NCBI GenBank assembly: GCA_016194635.1
Contig: JACQBC010000010.1
Span: forward strand, 1-64,000
Direction: 5' to 3'
DNA: 64,000 nucleotides
From: Gammaproteobacteria bacterium
Lineage (GTDB): Bacteria; Pseudomonadota; Gammaproteobacteria; UBA6429; Thiohalophilaceae
Shown here: in pieces, positions 52,698 through 61,933 of the stretch
Position numbering within the stretch: position 1 is the stretch's first letter
Layout: the number at the start of each line of letters is the position of its first letter
The notes under the pieces: model-generated
What the model saw: the letters and a program-made list of their open reading frames with translations, nothing else
Databases searched by the model: none
Told to the model about the DNA's origin: nothing
Position numbers and translations under genes: made by a program

Positions 52698-53000
52698 TCA
52701 CTTGCACTCCGCGACCTGTTTGCAATTCACATTAGGATAAAAAGTATATTTTAAATTGCCTTGCTTGGCGCGGTTTTCACAATACGTTTTATTCGTGGCC
52801 GTGCATTTGGGTTGTGGAGTCATAAAGACACAACAACCCAGATCCGTCTCATTTTCAGCCCAGGTGGACGATGGGTTATAAACATTAAACGCGCCACTTG
52901 ATGTGTTGAACGGTTGGCGCGCGGTTATGATCGGCGCAGCGATCGCCGGCACAATCAGAGTAACCATCCACAGCAGTATACCGATACGTTTATAGGTCAT
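52698..53000 (-). CDS. small secreted Cys-rich protein (100 aa)
   Basis: The product has a signal peptide (about 1-21: MTYKRIGILLWMVTLIVPAIA) and a mature domain of about 79 residues with eight cysteines, including a CC pair (LGCCVFMTPQPKC, TYCENRA, NVNCKQVAECK). The spacing suggests a disulfide-knotted secreted protein. No family is recognised. It lies between two caspase-like genes (21 and 34 bases), on the same strand, so it may be an inhibitor, an immunity protein or an effector. This is inference from position. Confidence 0.7.
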   Translation of the reverse strand: MTYKRIGILLWMVTLIVPAIAAPIITARQPFNTSSGAFNVYNPSSTWAENETDLGCCVFMTPQPKCTATNKTYCENRAKQGNLKYTFYPNVNCKQVAECK

Positions 53001-53034
53001 ACTCCACCTCGGTTATTGTTTAAAGATATGTCGA

Positions 53035-55815
53035 TTAATTTTTAATCCCACAGCGATTGGTTGCGTCGCAGATACTGGTCAACGCCTTGGTTCCTGGTTG
53101 GCCGCCGGGCGATTTGGCCTGCTCAATAAATTGGTTGTACCGCCAACAAGCCTTTAACTCCATGCCGGTCCGATCCCAGCGCTTCATGTCTGGTTTGTAT
53201 TTAATTTTTTGGTATTCAACGCCGGTATCCGCCACATCGCCGGGCACGTCTTTGGCGTTTCCATCCCAGCCCATGGATCCCACCGCGATGCGTTTAACGG
53301 CATCGATCACCATCACCGTATGGCCGTCGCCTTGTTTATCATCGCGATACACCAATACGTCGCCCAACTTGAATACCGGATCGTTATCACAACGCTGGAA
53401 CTCATCACTCATGGCACTGGTTTTACTGACCATGGCCACCGTCGATAGATATTCATTATTGCGGTTGTAACGCAAGCCCGCGCGGGTGAATACATACCAA
53501 ATAAAACGCGAGCAATCGATCCCGAGTTGCAGATTTTTTTCATCACTGGGCTGCGACCAGGCGTGTTGCTTATATTTGATACCGTCCTGCGCCGAGGCGT
53601 TCACCAAGGTGTCGGCCTTGGCGAGCACTTTATATAGCGCAGTATTGGGATCATCCGGACGGTAGGCTGCGCTGTTGAAATTATTAATCGTGTATTCACG
53701 CTTAGCGATCGGCGCGGTATCGGTTTTGGTGCTCAGAAACCGTGTATTGGCTTCAACCCTCATGCCCAAAGTGCTTAAGGTCCAAGGTGAACTTTCCACG
53801 GCCTGTGTTTCCACACTCACCCCGCGCGAACCCGGTGTCAGGTACGTGTCCAAGGCTTGATAGAGTGGACTCTTTTTTTGGCCTAAGGCGCGCGCCGCGG
53901 ACGGACTGGTTAACGCGTGCCACGCCACCGGATTGGTTTCCTGCGTACCAAATACCTGCACTCGATCCAACACGTCCAGCGGTGGCGTGCCGCGGAATGT
54001 TTCCCCTTGGCCGTTGAATGTCACCTGCTCACCGGGTTTTAATAACACGGTTCGTCCATCGACGGGAAACCCGTAGATACCGCCGTCGGTGGAAGCGATG
54101 ATGCCACCGACCAATAAGGGTGTTGGAGATTTAGCGGATAAAGCGACACGAATATTCCACGAATAACACAGCGGAATAATCTGCTCGCTGTTCGGCGCGG
54201 CTTGTTCCCATACGCCCTTGGCGCAGGCCCCTTGGTTTCGGAGCGGCACGAGTTGCACCTGCAGCGTATCGTTATCGGTGTATAGCGTTCCTCCTTCCCC
54301 TTGCAAGGCCAATAAACCCCGCTGCCGGGCATGTTGCCACAAACTCTTGGCGATGGTTTTATCATCGCTAAAGGTATTACGCACCGTATTCTCCGGCCCC
54401 AACAGTTGCAAACGACCGTCGAAATTTTGGATCAGTTCAAAATCGCCCTGGGTATCGCCTGCCTCGATTAACAGTTTGGCGTCATCGTCTTGATTAATGA
54501 CGCTACGGATCGCAGCCGCGCGATCCGTATGAACCCCCCCGGGCTCGGAGGCTGGACGGATCCGGACTTTGAGCTTGATAAAGTCATCCGCGGGACGAAC
54601 CAATAATGCGATATCACCCACTTCCAAGGGTGCGGCGCCTTCTTTGGCCGCCGAAATATGCGCGCTGGCGTTCACGCCGGAGCTGAAGTCAACACTCAGC
54701 GTCGCCTTGGCCTGTCCCGGATCGCGGGTCGTGCCGCCAGTGGCCGTCCCCGCGTACACGCGTAACTCCGCGCCCTTGCCCATGCCAGACAGCGGTGTGC
54801 CGGTGAGTTTAATCTGTGAGTCAATCGCGGTGATCTCCCAACCGCTGGGGTGATCGCGGCCGGTGTTACCGAACACGACCTGATTCAGATCCCCTTGGAA
54901 ATACGGGATTTGATAACTGTTCGCGGCGACCAGCGGCGGCACTTGACGCGCAAGTTGCGCATAGGTAAGGGGTTGGTTTTGGGTCATGGATAAGACCTTC
55001 AATAGAGCATCGGTGAAGACACCGTGCCCCGCCGTTTCCAACGCCGAGGTACCGTCACTGGCCGCGGTGAGCGCAATCAATCCCGGCATGGATTCCGGTA
55101 TCCATTCGTGTCCACCATCGCCGGGGCTGCTCGCGGTACTGGTGTTGAGACTTTCATCCATGGGTTGTGCAAAACGCGCGCTGAATGTACCGTTATCGCC
55201 GCGCATACTGGTGCCGGAATTACACGAATCGGCGATCACGGTGATATGCGGGGTCTTTTTATACAGTTTTCCCAGCATCTCGTTGAATTCGTCATCGATC
55301 AGATCCCCCTGCCCAGCGGTTCGTGAATCACTCAACAAAAATGTCTCGTCCATGTTGTCGGGTTCATCGCCATTTTTATCCCGCGTCTGCGAGCCGTGCC
55401 CGGCGAAAAACAGCACGGCGATATCGCCCGCCTGGGCACGGTCAACCAGTACCTTATCGAAGGCTTCGCGAAACCTTCCCAGGGTGGCCTGTTCATCCAA
55501 TAACAAACAGACATTTTCTTTTGGAAAACCATACCCTTTATCGCCGGTTAATAATTCATAGATATGTTTAGCGTCGTTGGGTGGACCCACCAAACTGGGG
55601 ACTTTTTCATTTTTATATTTTCCCACCCCCACCACCAATGCCAGCCGACGTATTCCATTGGTGGGTCTCGCCGCGGCGTAGGAACATAGGCTCCCCGGTT
55701 GAACCGAACCGGCGGTGGATGGATGGTTATCTCCGCAACCGGCCTGCGTCACAACCCAGACGAGAATACTGAGCAGCCGTATTCTGGTTGTTTGTTCGGT
55801 AAGATTACGTAGCAT
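53035..55815 (-). CDS. double cysteine peptidase: caspase-like (C14) plus NlpC/P60-like domain
   Basis: The product has 926 residues. An N-terminal hydrophobic segment ends in QAGC, probably a lipoprotein or signal peptide. The caspase-like domain (about 57-330) carries H140 (FFAGHGSQ) and C198 (ADSCNSGT). A middle region with beta-rich sequence (about 340-700) has no recognised family. The C-terminal region (about 750-905) has the hallmarks of an NlpC/P60 or CHAP-like peptidase: GIDCSRFIWYVF (C768), GDVLVY and GHTVMVID (H832), normally used on peptidoglycan peptides. Combining both types in one exported protein is uncommon. It lies in a leftward gene run downstream of the injection-system baseplate genes. 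Confidence 0.85.
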   Translation of the reverse strand: MLRNLTEQTTRIRLLSILVWVVTQAGCGDNHPSTAGSVQPGSLCSYAAARPTNGIRRLALVVGVGKYKNEKVPSLVGPPNDAKHIYELLTGDKGYGFPKENVCLLLDEQATLGRFREAFDKVLVDRAQAGDIAVLFFAGHGSQTRDKNGDEPDNMDETFLLSDSRTAGQGDLIDDEFNEMLGKLYKKTPHITVIADSCNSGTSMRGDNGTFSARFAQPMDESLNTSTASSPGDGGHEWIPESMPGLIALTAASDGTSALETAGHGVFTDALLKVLSMTQNQPLTYAQLARQVPPLVAANSYQIPYFQGDLNQVVFGNTGRDHPSGWEITAIDSQIKLTGTPLSGMGKGAELRVYAGTATGGTTRDPGQAKATLSVDFSSGVNASAHISAAKEGAAPLEVGDIALLVRPADDFIKLKVRIRPASEPGGVHTDRAAAIRSVINQDDDAKLLIEAGDTQGDFELIQNFDGRLQLLGPENTVRNTFSDDKTIAKSLWQHARQRGLLALQGEGGTLYTDNDTLQVQLVPLRNQGACAKGVWEQAAPNSEQIIPLCYSWNIRVALSAKSPTPLLVGGIIASTDGGIYGFPVDGRTVLLKPGEQVTFNGQGETFRGTPPLDVLDRVQVFGTQETNPVAWHALTSPSAARALGQKKSPLYQALDTYLTPGSRGVSVETQAVESSPWTLSTLGMRVEANTRFLSTKTDTAPIAKREYTINNFNSAAYRPDDPNTALYKVLAKADTLVNASAQDGIKYKQHAWSQPSDEKNLQLGIDCSRFIWYVFTRAGLRYNRNNEYLSTVAMVSKTSAMSDEFQRCDNDPVFKLGDVLVYRDDKQGDGHTVMVIDAVKRIAVGSMGWDGNAKDVPGDVADTGVEYQKIKYKPDMKRWDRTGMELKACWRYNQFIEQAKSPGGQPGTKALTSICDATNRCGIKN

Positions 55816-55955
55816 TTAATTTCTCCATCTCACTGTCATGGGAAAACAATTACTTCTTTTAAGCCTCAGCCCGCCCCTTCACCCTCAGGAGATAAATTAC
55901 CCTTCGGGTACAAGCACCCCATCACTCCATATTTGGGTCGGTTGAAAAAAAATAA

Positions 55956-56657
55956 TTAACGGACGGCACGATCCACGCGCAACGCTTTTATAATCGCCGG
56001 TATCGATCCAATAAACAAAAACAAGGCCCAGATTGCGGCTAGAATCGCCACCACGATCGCACCGAGGGTGTCGGTGATGCTCACCAAGAATCGAGGCACC
56101 AGGCCGTGCAAAAAACTGATAATGATGTTGGCTAATAACGAGGTCAGAATAATCAACACCAGGCTTTTGCTCTGCAGGAAACGTTGCTGTGAAAACACCA
56201 AAAATCCGACAAATAATAATTTAAGGGTCATAATAAGGCCCAAGGTTGTAGCCGCGGGACCGGTTTTAAACAGCGCATACACCCCAAAATAAATCACGGT
56301 GCCAAAGGGGAGCGCTAACAACAAAGACACCATTAGCGTTACCAGGGCGATCGCGATAAAGATCATCGCGATTGACCCCAGCAGCACCAATAAAGATACT
56401 ACAAAGGTAATGACCCCTTGGATCCTCCCGTAGATCCTCTCCGGTAATAGCAAGGCAACCGCCATCAAGCTAATAATATAAAGGATCAGACCGTCGATTA
56501 AGGCCAGGTAAGAGATACCTAGCCCCGGCCTTGGAACGTCTAAATTAACCGGACCCAGCACCCAGCCAGACCCAACCTCAAGCAAGACAGCACAGGCCAG
56601 GAGTATAATGGCAGCGATAAATAACGGTATTCGCAGCGAATCTAACATCTTACTCAA
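55956..56657 (-). CDS. polytopic membrane protein of unknown function (233 aa)
   Basis: The sequence is almost entirely hydrophobic with about six or seven transmembrane helices (FIAAIILLACAVLLEVGSGW, ALIDGLILYIISLMAVALLL, GVITFVVSLLVLLGSIAMIFIAIALVTLMVSLLLAL, and others) and short charged loops. A family cannot be named. It overlaps the upstream gene by eight bases, so translation is coupled to the 190-residue membrane-anchored protein. Confidence 0.75.
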   Translation of the reverse strand: MSKMLDSLRIPLFIAAIILLACAVLLEVGSGWVLGPVNLDVPRPGLGISYLALIDGLILYIISLMAVALLLPERIYGRIQGVITFVVSLLVLLGSIAMIFIAIALVTLMVSLLLALPFGTVIYFGVYALFKTGPAATTLGLIMTLKLLFVGFLVFSQQRFLQSKSLVLIILTSLLANIIISFLHGLVPRFLVSITDTLGAIVVAILAAIWALFLFIGSIPAIIKALRVDRAVR

Positions 56658-57222
56658 ACCTCACGTGGACTTGTTTATCTACAACAACATCGCAATTTTG
56701 GCATTTTAATGCCATGGAACCGCCCTTTGGCATAACAACAAACGAAACGGGCTGTTTTGTCGTCAACACAGGGGGGTCGGATTTTTTACCTGAATCATCA
56801 CCCCCCGAATCGTTGCCACGATAAACAACATCGATTTTTATAGCGCTTGCATTAGTAACGTCATCGAGCAGACTTAATTTTCCCTTTTGATATTTATCGT
56901 CGGTGAGCGCAGGTATGGTGATGATACATTGCGGTTTTGCGCTTGATAATTGAATCACCCTATACCTGGACTGATAAACCTCGGAGCTACAGGTAAGTCG
57001 GTTGCCATCAAGCAATTGCATCGCCGGAATTTTCGGTGCGAACGGTGACATGATTTTCCCCAGCGATGTCTCCCAACCTCCATCCGACTTCTTTGAGTCG
57101 GCGATATAGCTATCCTTGTCAGCGGTGTTGCGTTGTTTTGGAGAAAACAATGCCACAACACTTGTGAGATACACGATTGTCAGCAGTACTAACACGATGA
57201 TCACCCACTTCTTCGCATCCAT
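56650..57222 (-). CDS. membrane-anchored protein of unknown function (190 aa)
   Basis: A single N-terminal transmembrane helix (about 6-27: WVIIVLVLLTIVYLTSVVALF) is followed by a soluble periplasmic domain of about 160 residues, with a Gly/Asp/Ser-rich loop and four cysteines, two in a LKCQNC motif near the end. I recognise no family. It is preceded by a 186-base gap and is the first gene of the group that leads to the two caspase-like genes, so a promoter may lie in that gap. Confidence 0.75.
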   Translation of the reverse strand: MDAKKWVIIVLVLLTIVYLTSVVALFSPKQRNTADKDSYIADSKKSDGGWETSLGKIMSPFAPKIPAMQLLDGNRLTCSSEVYQSRYRVIQLSSAKPQCIITIPALTDDKYQKGKLSLLDDVTNASAIKIDVVYRGNDSGGDDSGKKSDPPVLTTKQPVSFVVMPKGGSMALKCQNCDVVVDKQVHVRFE

Positions 57223-57372
57223 ATTTTTAATCCTATTCCCATAGGAAGGTATAGATTAACAATTTAAGGTAGTTTGTCGTAAACCTACTCCATATTCACT
57301 ATAGATCCTTATAACCCCTCTTGTAATAAACATAAGTCGCCTATTCATTGTTAAAAATTCACACTTAGATAA

Positions 57373-57402
57373 TTTGTTAAATGAGTAATGGTCTTTAACA
57401 AA
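57373..57402. promoter_or_regulatory. inverted repeat TTTGTTAAA-N12-TTTAACAAA, candidate operator
   Basis: A perfect 9-bp AT-rich inverted repeat with a 12-base spacer lies seven bases after the PASTA gene stop and 150 bases upstream of the next gene on the same strand. The AT-rich arms make a weak stem for a terminator, and no T-run follows, so a DNA-binding site for a dimeric regulator is more likely. It may control the caspase-linked genes separately from the baseplate operon. Confidence 0.45.
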
Positions 57403-57408
57403 ACAGAC

Positions 57409-58767
57409 TCACTTACCCGGTTCCAACGGAGGGACTTCACGGCGCAGCACCTCGAGCGATTTTAATGTTTGGATATTAGTAAAGGGTTGGGTCTTTACAT
57501 AGGGCGGGAAAGGCACTATACCTTGGGCCACGTACAATGTTACAGGCGTCATGGCATCGACCGAGGCGCCACTCGCGGGGATGTGTGAAAGCACCGAGTT
57601 TGGCGCCATATTAAAGATCCTCTGGTAACGCACCGTACCCACCGCCAAATTTAGACGTCTGAGCGTATCCATGGCGGTAGTGGCATTTTGCCCAATGAGA
57701 TTGGGGACGGTCACCATTTGTTTTTCCACCACCAAGGTAACCATTGCACCCTGTTGTACGGTTGTTGAAGCACCGGGTTTGGTACTTAAAACCCGCAACG
57801 GCTCAGCACCGGTGTGCACTGATTCAACCTGGTTTCTCAACCCTAATCCATCGAGTTGTTGCGTGGCATCACGCAACAACTGACCGGCGACATTGGGCAC
57901 TTGAACCGATCTTGTTTCAATCACCAATTTAACCTCGGCATCGGGGGCCACGCGTTCAGTCGCGGCGGGCTCTGAATTTAACACCGCCCCCCCCGCGACA
58001 GAGCCGGTCTGTTTTTCCGTGACAGCACCTAATTTCAGCCCCTCTAATTTTAATTTATCACCTGCTTGCGCCAGGTTCATGCCTTTTAATTCTGGTACGG
58101 CTATCGAAAATGCCTCTACTTGCAGATTCACCGGTTTGATTTCCGTCTTTTTAAACTTTGTTCCCGCCTCCGGTGACTGAGCAATCACTTGTCCAACCGG
58201 TGTCTTGCCGGTCATCTTTTCGTTGATAATCCCATCCAACCCTTCGGCTTTGATTTTGGCGATTGCTTTATCAACAGGAAGACCCACCAGATCGGGTACT
58301 TTTGTACCGGAGGCCAACATAATCCAGGTGATCACCCCGCCAATAACCGTTAAGGCCGCCACACTGGCCAATACCCAAGGCCACAGCGGTTTTTTCGGCA
58401 CCACCACCGGCTCGGGGACTGGGATGTCCACCACAATCGGATCAGACATGGTAAAATCCAGATTCGGATCCTTGAGTGAGTACACCAAAAGCTGGAATGA
58501 ATATTTCCCCGGCGTGGCGTTTTTAGGCGGCGCGATATCGATGATCACCTGTTCTGATCCTTGATCACCAATATCGCGCTCAACGGGCGCACGGGTTTTG
58601 GCCCAGTCTTTTTGTTCGGCCTTCTCGAACTGACATTTGATACCCATGCGCAACGGCGTACCGTAAATATTGGATACGGTAAAGGTTTTTTGTGAACGTT
58701 CCGCGGGTTTAACTTTAACGACACGTTGTTCACCTTCGGCTAATTGGATAGTTGCTATGGTTGACAT
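57409..58767 (-). CDS. membrane-anchored PASTA-repeat protein in the injection-system operon
   Basis: The product has 452 residues. A cytoplasmic beta-sandwich-like N-terminal domain (about 1-120) is followed by one transmembrane helix (about 127-151: LWPWVLASVAALTVIGGVITWIMLA) and four PASTA domains (about 154-220, 221-288, 290-352, 353-420), each beginning VPDLVGL, VPELKGM, VPNVAGQ, VPNLIGQ. PASTA modules bind muropeptides in PknB-type kinases and penicillin-binding proteins, but no kinase or transpeptidase domain is present. It follows the tail protein I gene by 18 bases with a good AGGAGA site, so it belongs to the baseplate operon and could tie the injection system to the cell wall. Confidence 0.88.
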   Translation of the reverse strand: MSTIATIQLAEGEQRVVKVKPAERSQKTFTVSNIYGTPLRMGIKCQFEKAEQKDWAKTRAPVERDIGDQGSEQVIIDIAPPKNATPGKYSFQLLVYSLKDPNLDFTMSDPIVVDIPVPEPVVVPKKPLWPWVLASVAALTVIGGVITWIMLASGTKVPDLVGLPVDKAIAKIKAEGLDGIINEKMTGKTPVGQVIAQSPEAGTKFKKTEIKPVNLQVEAFSIAVPELKGMNLAQAGDKLKLEGLKLGAVTEKQTGSVAGGAVLNSEPAATERVAPDAEVKLVIETRSVQVPNVAGQLLRDATQQLDGLGLRNQVESVHTGAEPLRVLSTKPGASTTVQQGAMVTLVVEKQMVTVPNLIGQNATTAMDTLRRLNLAVGTVRYQRIFNMAPNSVLSHIPASGASVDAMTPVTLYVAQGIVPFPPYVKTQPFTNIQTLKSLEVLRREVPPLEPGK

Positions 58768-58785
58768 ACTCTGTCTCCTGGGTTA

Positions 58786-59331
58786 TCAAGCATTAAATTC
58801 AAGTTCGTAGGTTACATAGGCCGGCTTTTCGCCGTTGATAATGGTGGTAATCAACTGCTGGAAGCGCGAAGCAATTTTGGGGGCCTGAATCCGCAAGTGA
58901 AATACGCTGTGCCGACCCTTGTCATCCCGTGTGGTTTCATCGAGTTTAAATCCGTGAATGCCGGTGGCGGTTTCAAGAAATAATCTCAGTCCTCGAGCTG
59001 TGCCCCGCCACTGCGACAAATGTGCGGCCTTGGCAATAAGTTCGCGCAGTCGAGCAGGTTCGATACTCGTGGGTCCGGCCGGGTTGTTTGCATGGATTTC
59101 TTTGGGTGTCGCCGCTAAATAACGATCCAGATCCACCCATCTCGCCAAGTAGCGGACAAAATCATCCGGCGCCGAATAAGGACTGAAATAGGTATCGATC
59201 CGTTCTAATACGGCCTCGCAGGGATCAAACATGCCCACCATGACGTGTAATAACGCATCCAAGGGATATCCGGGTTGCAGGCTGCGTTGATACACGTCCG
59301 GCAATAATGCTTGGATATCACTATATTTCAT
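58786..59331 (-). CDS. phage-tail-like protein I (Afp12-like baseplate component)
   Basis: The product has 181 residues of the P2 gpI / phage_tail_I family. It has LLPDVYQRSL near the start, then VMVGMFDPCEAVLERIDTYFSPYSAPDDFVRYLARWVDLD, LRELIAKAAHLSQWRGTARGLRLFLETATG, matching the eCIS version. It forms part of the baseplate wedge. It overlaps the baseplate J gene by 11 bases and is followed by the PASTA gene. Confidence 0.88.
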   Translation of the reverse strand: MKYSDIQALLPDVYQRSLQPGYPLDALLHVMVGMFDPCEAVLERIDTYFSPYSAPDDFVRYLARWVDLDRYLAATPKEIHANNPAGPTSIEPARLRELIAKAAHLSQWRGTARGLRLFLETATGIHGFKLDETTRDDKGRHSVFHLRIQAPKIASRFQQLITTIINGEKPAYVTYELEFNA

Positions 59332-61924
59332 CTTCGCTCACCACTTCAATTTCGTGATCGCCGGAACAAAATAACCAGGTTCTAGGCAGCGAGACTTCAT
59401 CGGTGAATTCACGCAAAGAGCATTTATTGTAATTAATACCGTTATCCTGGCTGCGGTAAATGCCTTTTATACCGGCGGCCATGACTAACGTACCATCGGG
59501 ATCATTGACCACGCTGTCGACAATCTCCAAGCGTCCGACTTCGTGTAACGGTAAGCCGCAACTCACGTCCGGCACTTGCCACGCCGGGTCCTGTGCATCA
59601 ACATCTAAACGCAACACTCCTAAGCGGGATGTCGCCGCGAACACACGCGATTGTTGGAATGCTAAGGCCCGGCAACTACCGCCTTTCCAAGCCTTGTTAT
59701 ACGGACGCCAACCTTCGTTGTTTTCCACCGAACCCGTCAGCCGCCAACGGTAACAACCCGATCCGGGTTGCTCACCCGGCGCCGCCACTCCGGCCCACAG
59801 GTATTGATCCAAATCACGACGTTGCACCGCCAGTACAGGAATAACTTCACCTTCTAGACCAATGGGTTTAAAGGTATTGGGGCGTCCACCCTCCGACGAT
59901 AAAAACACGCCACGTTCTTCACGGGCCGCGACCGCGACACTGGTTCCACCCCAAGCGCCGGTCGACACAATCACCGCGACAAATCCCAGGGTTTGATTAG
60001 CAGTATCAACGACGATTTGCCGTGGTACGGCGCCGGGTTTTGCCTCCACTTGATACAACCCAAGCTCGGTGGCCAATAATAAATTGGCGACCCCGTCGCG
60101 CTCGATCCACGCCATGTCTTGGACATGGAACTTTGTTTGCGGACCCAGCTCCCAGCTCTCGCCGCAATCGCGCGAAAAATGTAAGCGTGATCCGGCGTTA
60201 TCACCTTCCAGGCGCGAGGCTACCGCCACCAGCCCGGCGTGTTCCGAGACACTGCCTTTTTCGGGTGGATAAGGTTTTATCAAGTCGATCGTTTCGGTTG
60301 CAAACCGCGCGATGATCTCCCATCCCATGGCATTATTCATCGAGCGAAAACACGTTGCTCCCATGCCGGCATACCAGGTCTGGGGTTGGTAATTGTCAGC
60401 GGCCAAAGCACCGACATCCTTATCCGGTGAACTTTCCACAGTGAGACGCACCTGTGCCACGGAGATCACGCTGGGCTCATAACTCATGATTTTATAAACA
60501 TCCCAACCGGTCACCGGTCGGCCGAACGACCAGGCTTTGATAGCCGGCGGCGTTGCCAAGGGACTGATGGTTTGATACAGACGTTGTAATAACCGCTGTT
60601 TGACGGCGGTGGCGTCTTCTTCACGATGCACCACCACTTTGGCTTTGATTTGCAGTTGTTTAAGCCGCGTCCACGCAACCTCAGTAGACGTGCCCAAAGG
60701 TTTACGCGCGTCAATGGTCTGTTGAATCTGTTCGCGCGCGGTGTCGGTCTGGTGTTTTTGTATAACCTCCGCCGACACTTGCCCAAATTCACCGCGCATT
60801 TCCCTCGGTACTTGCGGAACCAATAATACTAGAACCGTGCCGGGCGACGCATGCCGCCATAAGCCTGCCTTGGTAAAGGCCCGCGCTTGTTCCACCGCCC
60901 CTGAACTGCGGGTTGCGACTAATTCAAAATCACGCGCTGTCACTACCCGACGTAAAGAATGTAATTCGATCGGGCCGCGCAACAGGGCATTGTCCAGACT
61001 TTCCACGCAGCGTCCACCGGTGGCTGGGCTAAGGTTAGTCACCTCAAAACCCGGCAAAGGATCTTTAATAATAGTGAGGGTCTTGGCGGCAACGTTGCCC
61101 TCCGCTCCGCCGCCAGAATAATATGAAACTAAAATCTCGGCGCCGTCTTTGGGTATCTCCGCCAGGGTGTGTGTTGTGTCTTCCAATCCACCGCTGGGAT
61201 CAAGCAGTCGCAAGGCGGGCGCGAAACTAATAATCCCATTGGTACGATCGGCGCTGTACACATGCCGCTCCTCGCCGATATTGCTGAAGTCCTCGACTTC
61301 GCGCCAAACCCGGTAGGTCTTGCCTTGGTATTGTAGCGCCGCACTGGTCACGTCCAATTCCTCCTGAATACACTCCACGGCAACCACCAGACTCAAACTA
61401 TCGGTAGTCGATGCGACTATCGGTGCGTGCCGCACGGTCACGCTCAGTCCGGGTAAGCCATTACCGCGTCCGGCCAGTTCATGTTCGATGGATGTACAAT
61501 GGTAGGCGGTAAGTGTTTTTTCTGTTTGACCCGCAGGGAGGATGGCGTTCTCTGCAGTGATAAAGATCGGGGGTATAGCGCCACCGCCGCTATGCGCGCT
61601 TGTAACGCGGGTGCCGCGTTTAATTTCCACCGCTTTTTCCAAGGCGCGGCTTGATTTAAAGGTTAATGCAACACTGGCCGCCACCGGCGGTTGGATCTGC
61701 ACACCGATAAGTTGCAGGTAGCGTACATAATTTTTGTCGGGAACCTGGTTGAGGCGAAATAACATGATATCCGTCAGGTAAGCAAAGATGTCCACTAACA
61801 TCATGCCAGGATCCCCCACCGACAAATCCGTCCATTGCGGACAATGTTGGCTAATGCGGCGACGCGCTTCAAGCACTAGGTCATCAAAGCGGCGATCATC
61901 TAATTTTGGTGTAGGTAAGGGCAT
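59321..61924 (-). CDS. baseplate J-like protein fused to a propeller-like C-terminal region
   Basis: The product has 867 residues. The first 480 residues are a baseplate J/gp47 homologue (LDDRRFDDLVLEARRRISQHCPQWTDLSVGDPGMMLVDIFAYLTDIMLFRLNQVPDKNYVRYLQLIGVQI, GGRCVESLDNALLRGPIELHSLRRVVTARDFELVATR). The remaining about 380 residues contain repeated Asp-box-like motifs of beta-propellers (SRDCGESWELG, SSEGGRPNTF, YRSQDNGINYNKC) and strand patterns typical of BNR/WD-like repeats. In eCIS and related systems this protein is the main wedge. The fused propeller could project from the baseplate. It is four to nine bases from its neighbours. Confidence 0.88.
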   Translation of the reverse strand: MPLPTPKLDDRRFDDLVLEARRRISQHCPQWTDLSVGDPGMMLVDIFAYLTDIMLFRLNQVPDKNYVRYLQLIGVQIQPPVAASVALTFKSSRALEKAVEIKRGTRVTSAHSGGGAIPPIFITAENAILPAGQTEKTLTAYHCTSIEHELAGRGNGLPGLSVTVRHAPIVASTTDSLSLVVAVECIQEELDVTSAALQYQGKTYRVWREVEDFSNIGEERHVYSADRTNGIISFAPALRLLDPSGGLEDTTHTLAEIPKDGAEILVSYYSGGGAEGNVAAKTLTIIKDPLPGFEVTNLSPATGGRCVESLDNALLRGPIELHSLRRVVTARDFELVATRSSGAVEQARAFTKAGLWRHASPGTVLVLLVPQVPREMRGEFGQVSAEVIQKHQTDTAREQIQQTIDARKPLGTSTEVAWTRLKQLQIKAKVVVHREEDATAVKQRLLQRLYQTISPLATPPAIKAWSFGRPVTGWDVYKIMSYEPSVISVAQVRLTVESSPDKDVGALAADNYQPQTWYAGMGATCFRSMNNAMGWEIIARFATETIDLIKPYPPEKGSVSEHAGLVAVASRLEGDNAGSRLHFSRDCGESWELGPQTKFHVQDMAWIERDGVANLLLATELGLYQVEAKPGAVPRQIVVDTANQTLGFVAVIVSTGAWGGTSVAVAAREERGVFLSSEGGRPNTFKPIGLEGEVIPVLAVQRRDLDQYLWAGVAAPGEQPGSGCYRWRLTGSVENNEGWRPYNKAWKGGSCRALAFQQSRVFAATSRLGVLRLDVDAQDPAWQVPDVSCGLPLHEVGRLEIVDSVVNDPDGTLVMAAGIKGIYRSQDNGINYNKCSLREFTDEVSLPRTWLFCSGDHEIEVVSEDEI

Positions 61925-61933
61925 GGTTCGCGT

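Noticed and set aside
55880-55920. Hairpin TACCC-TTC-GGGTA as terminator of the 233-residue membrane protein gene
   Set aside because: The stem is only five base pairs and no T-run follows on the relevant strand.
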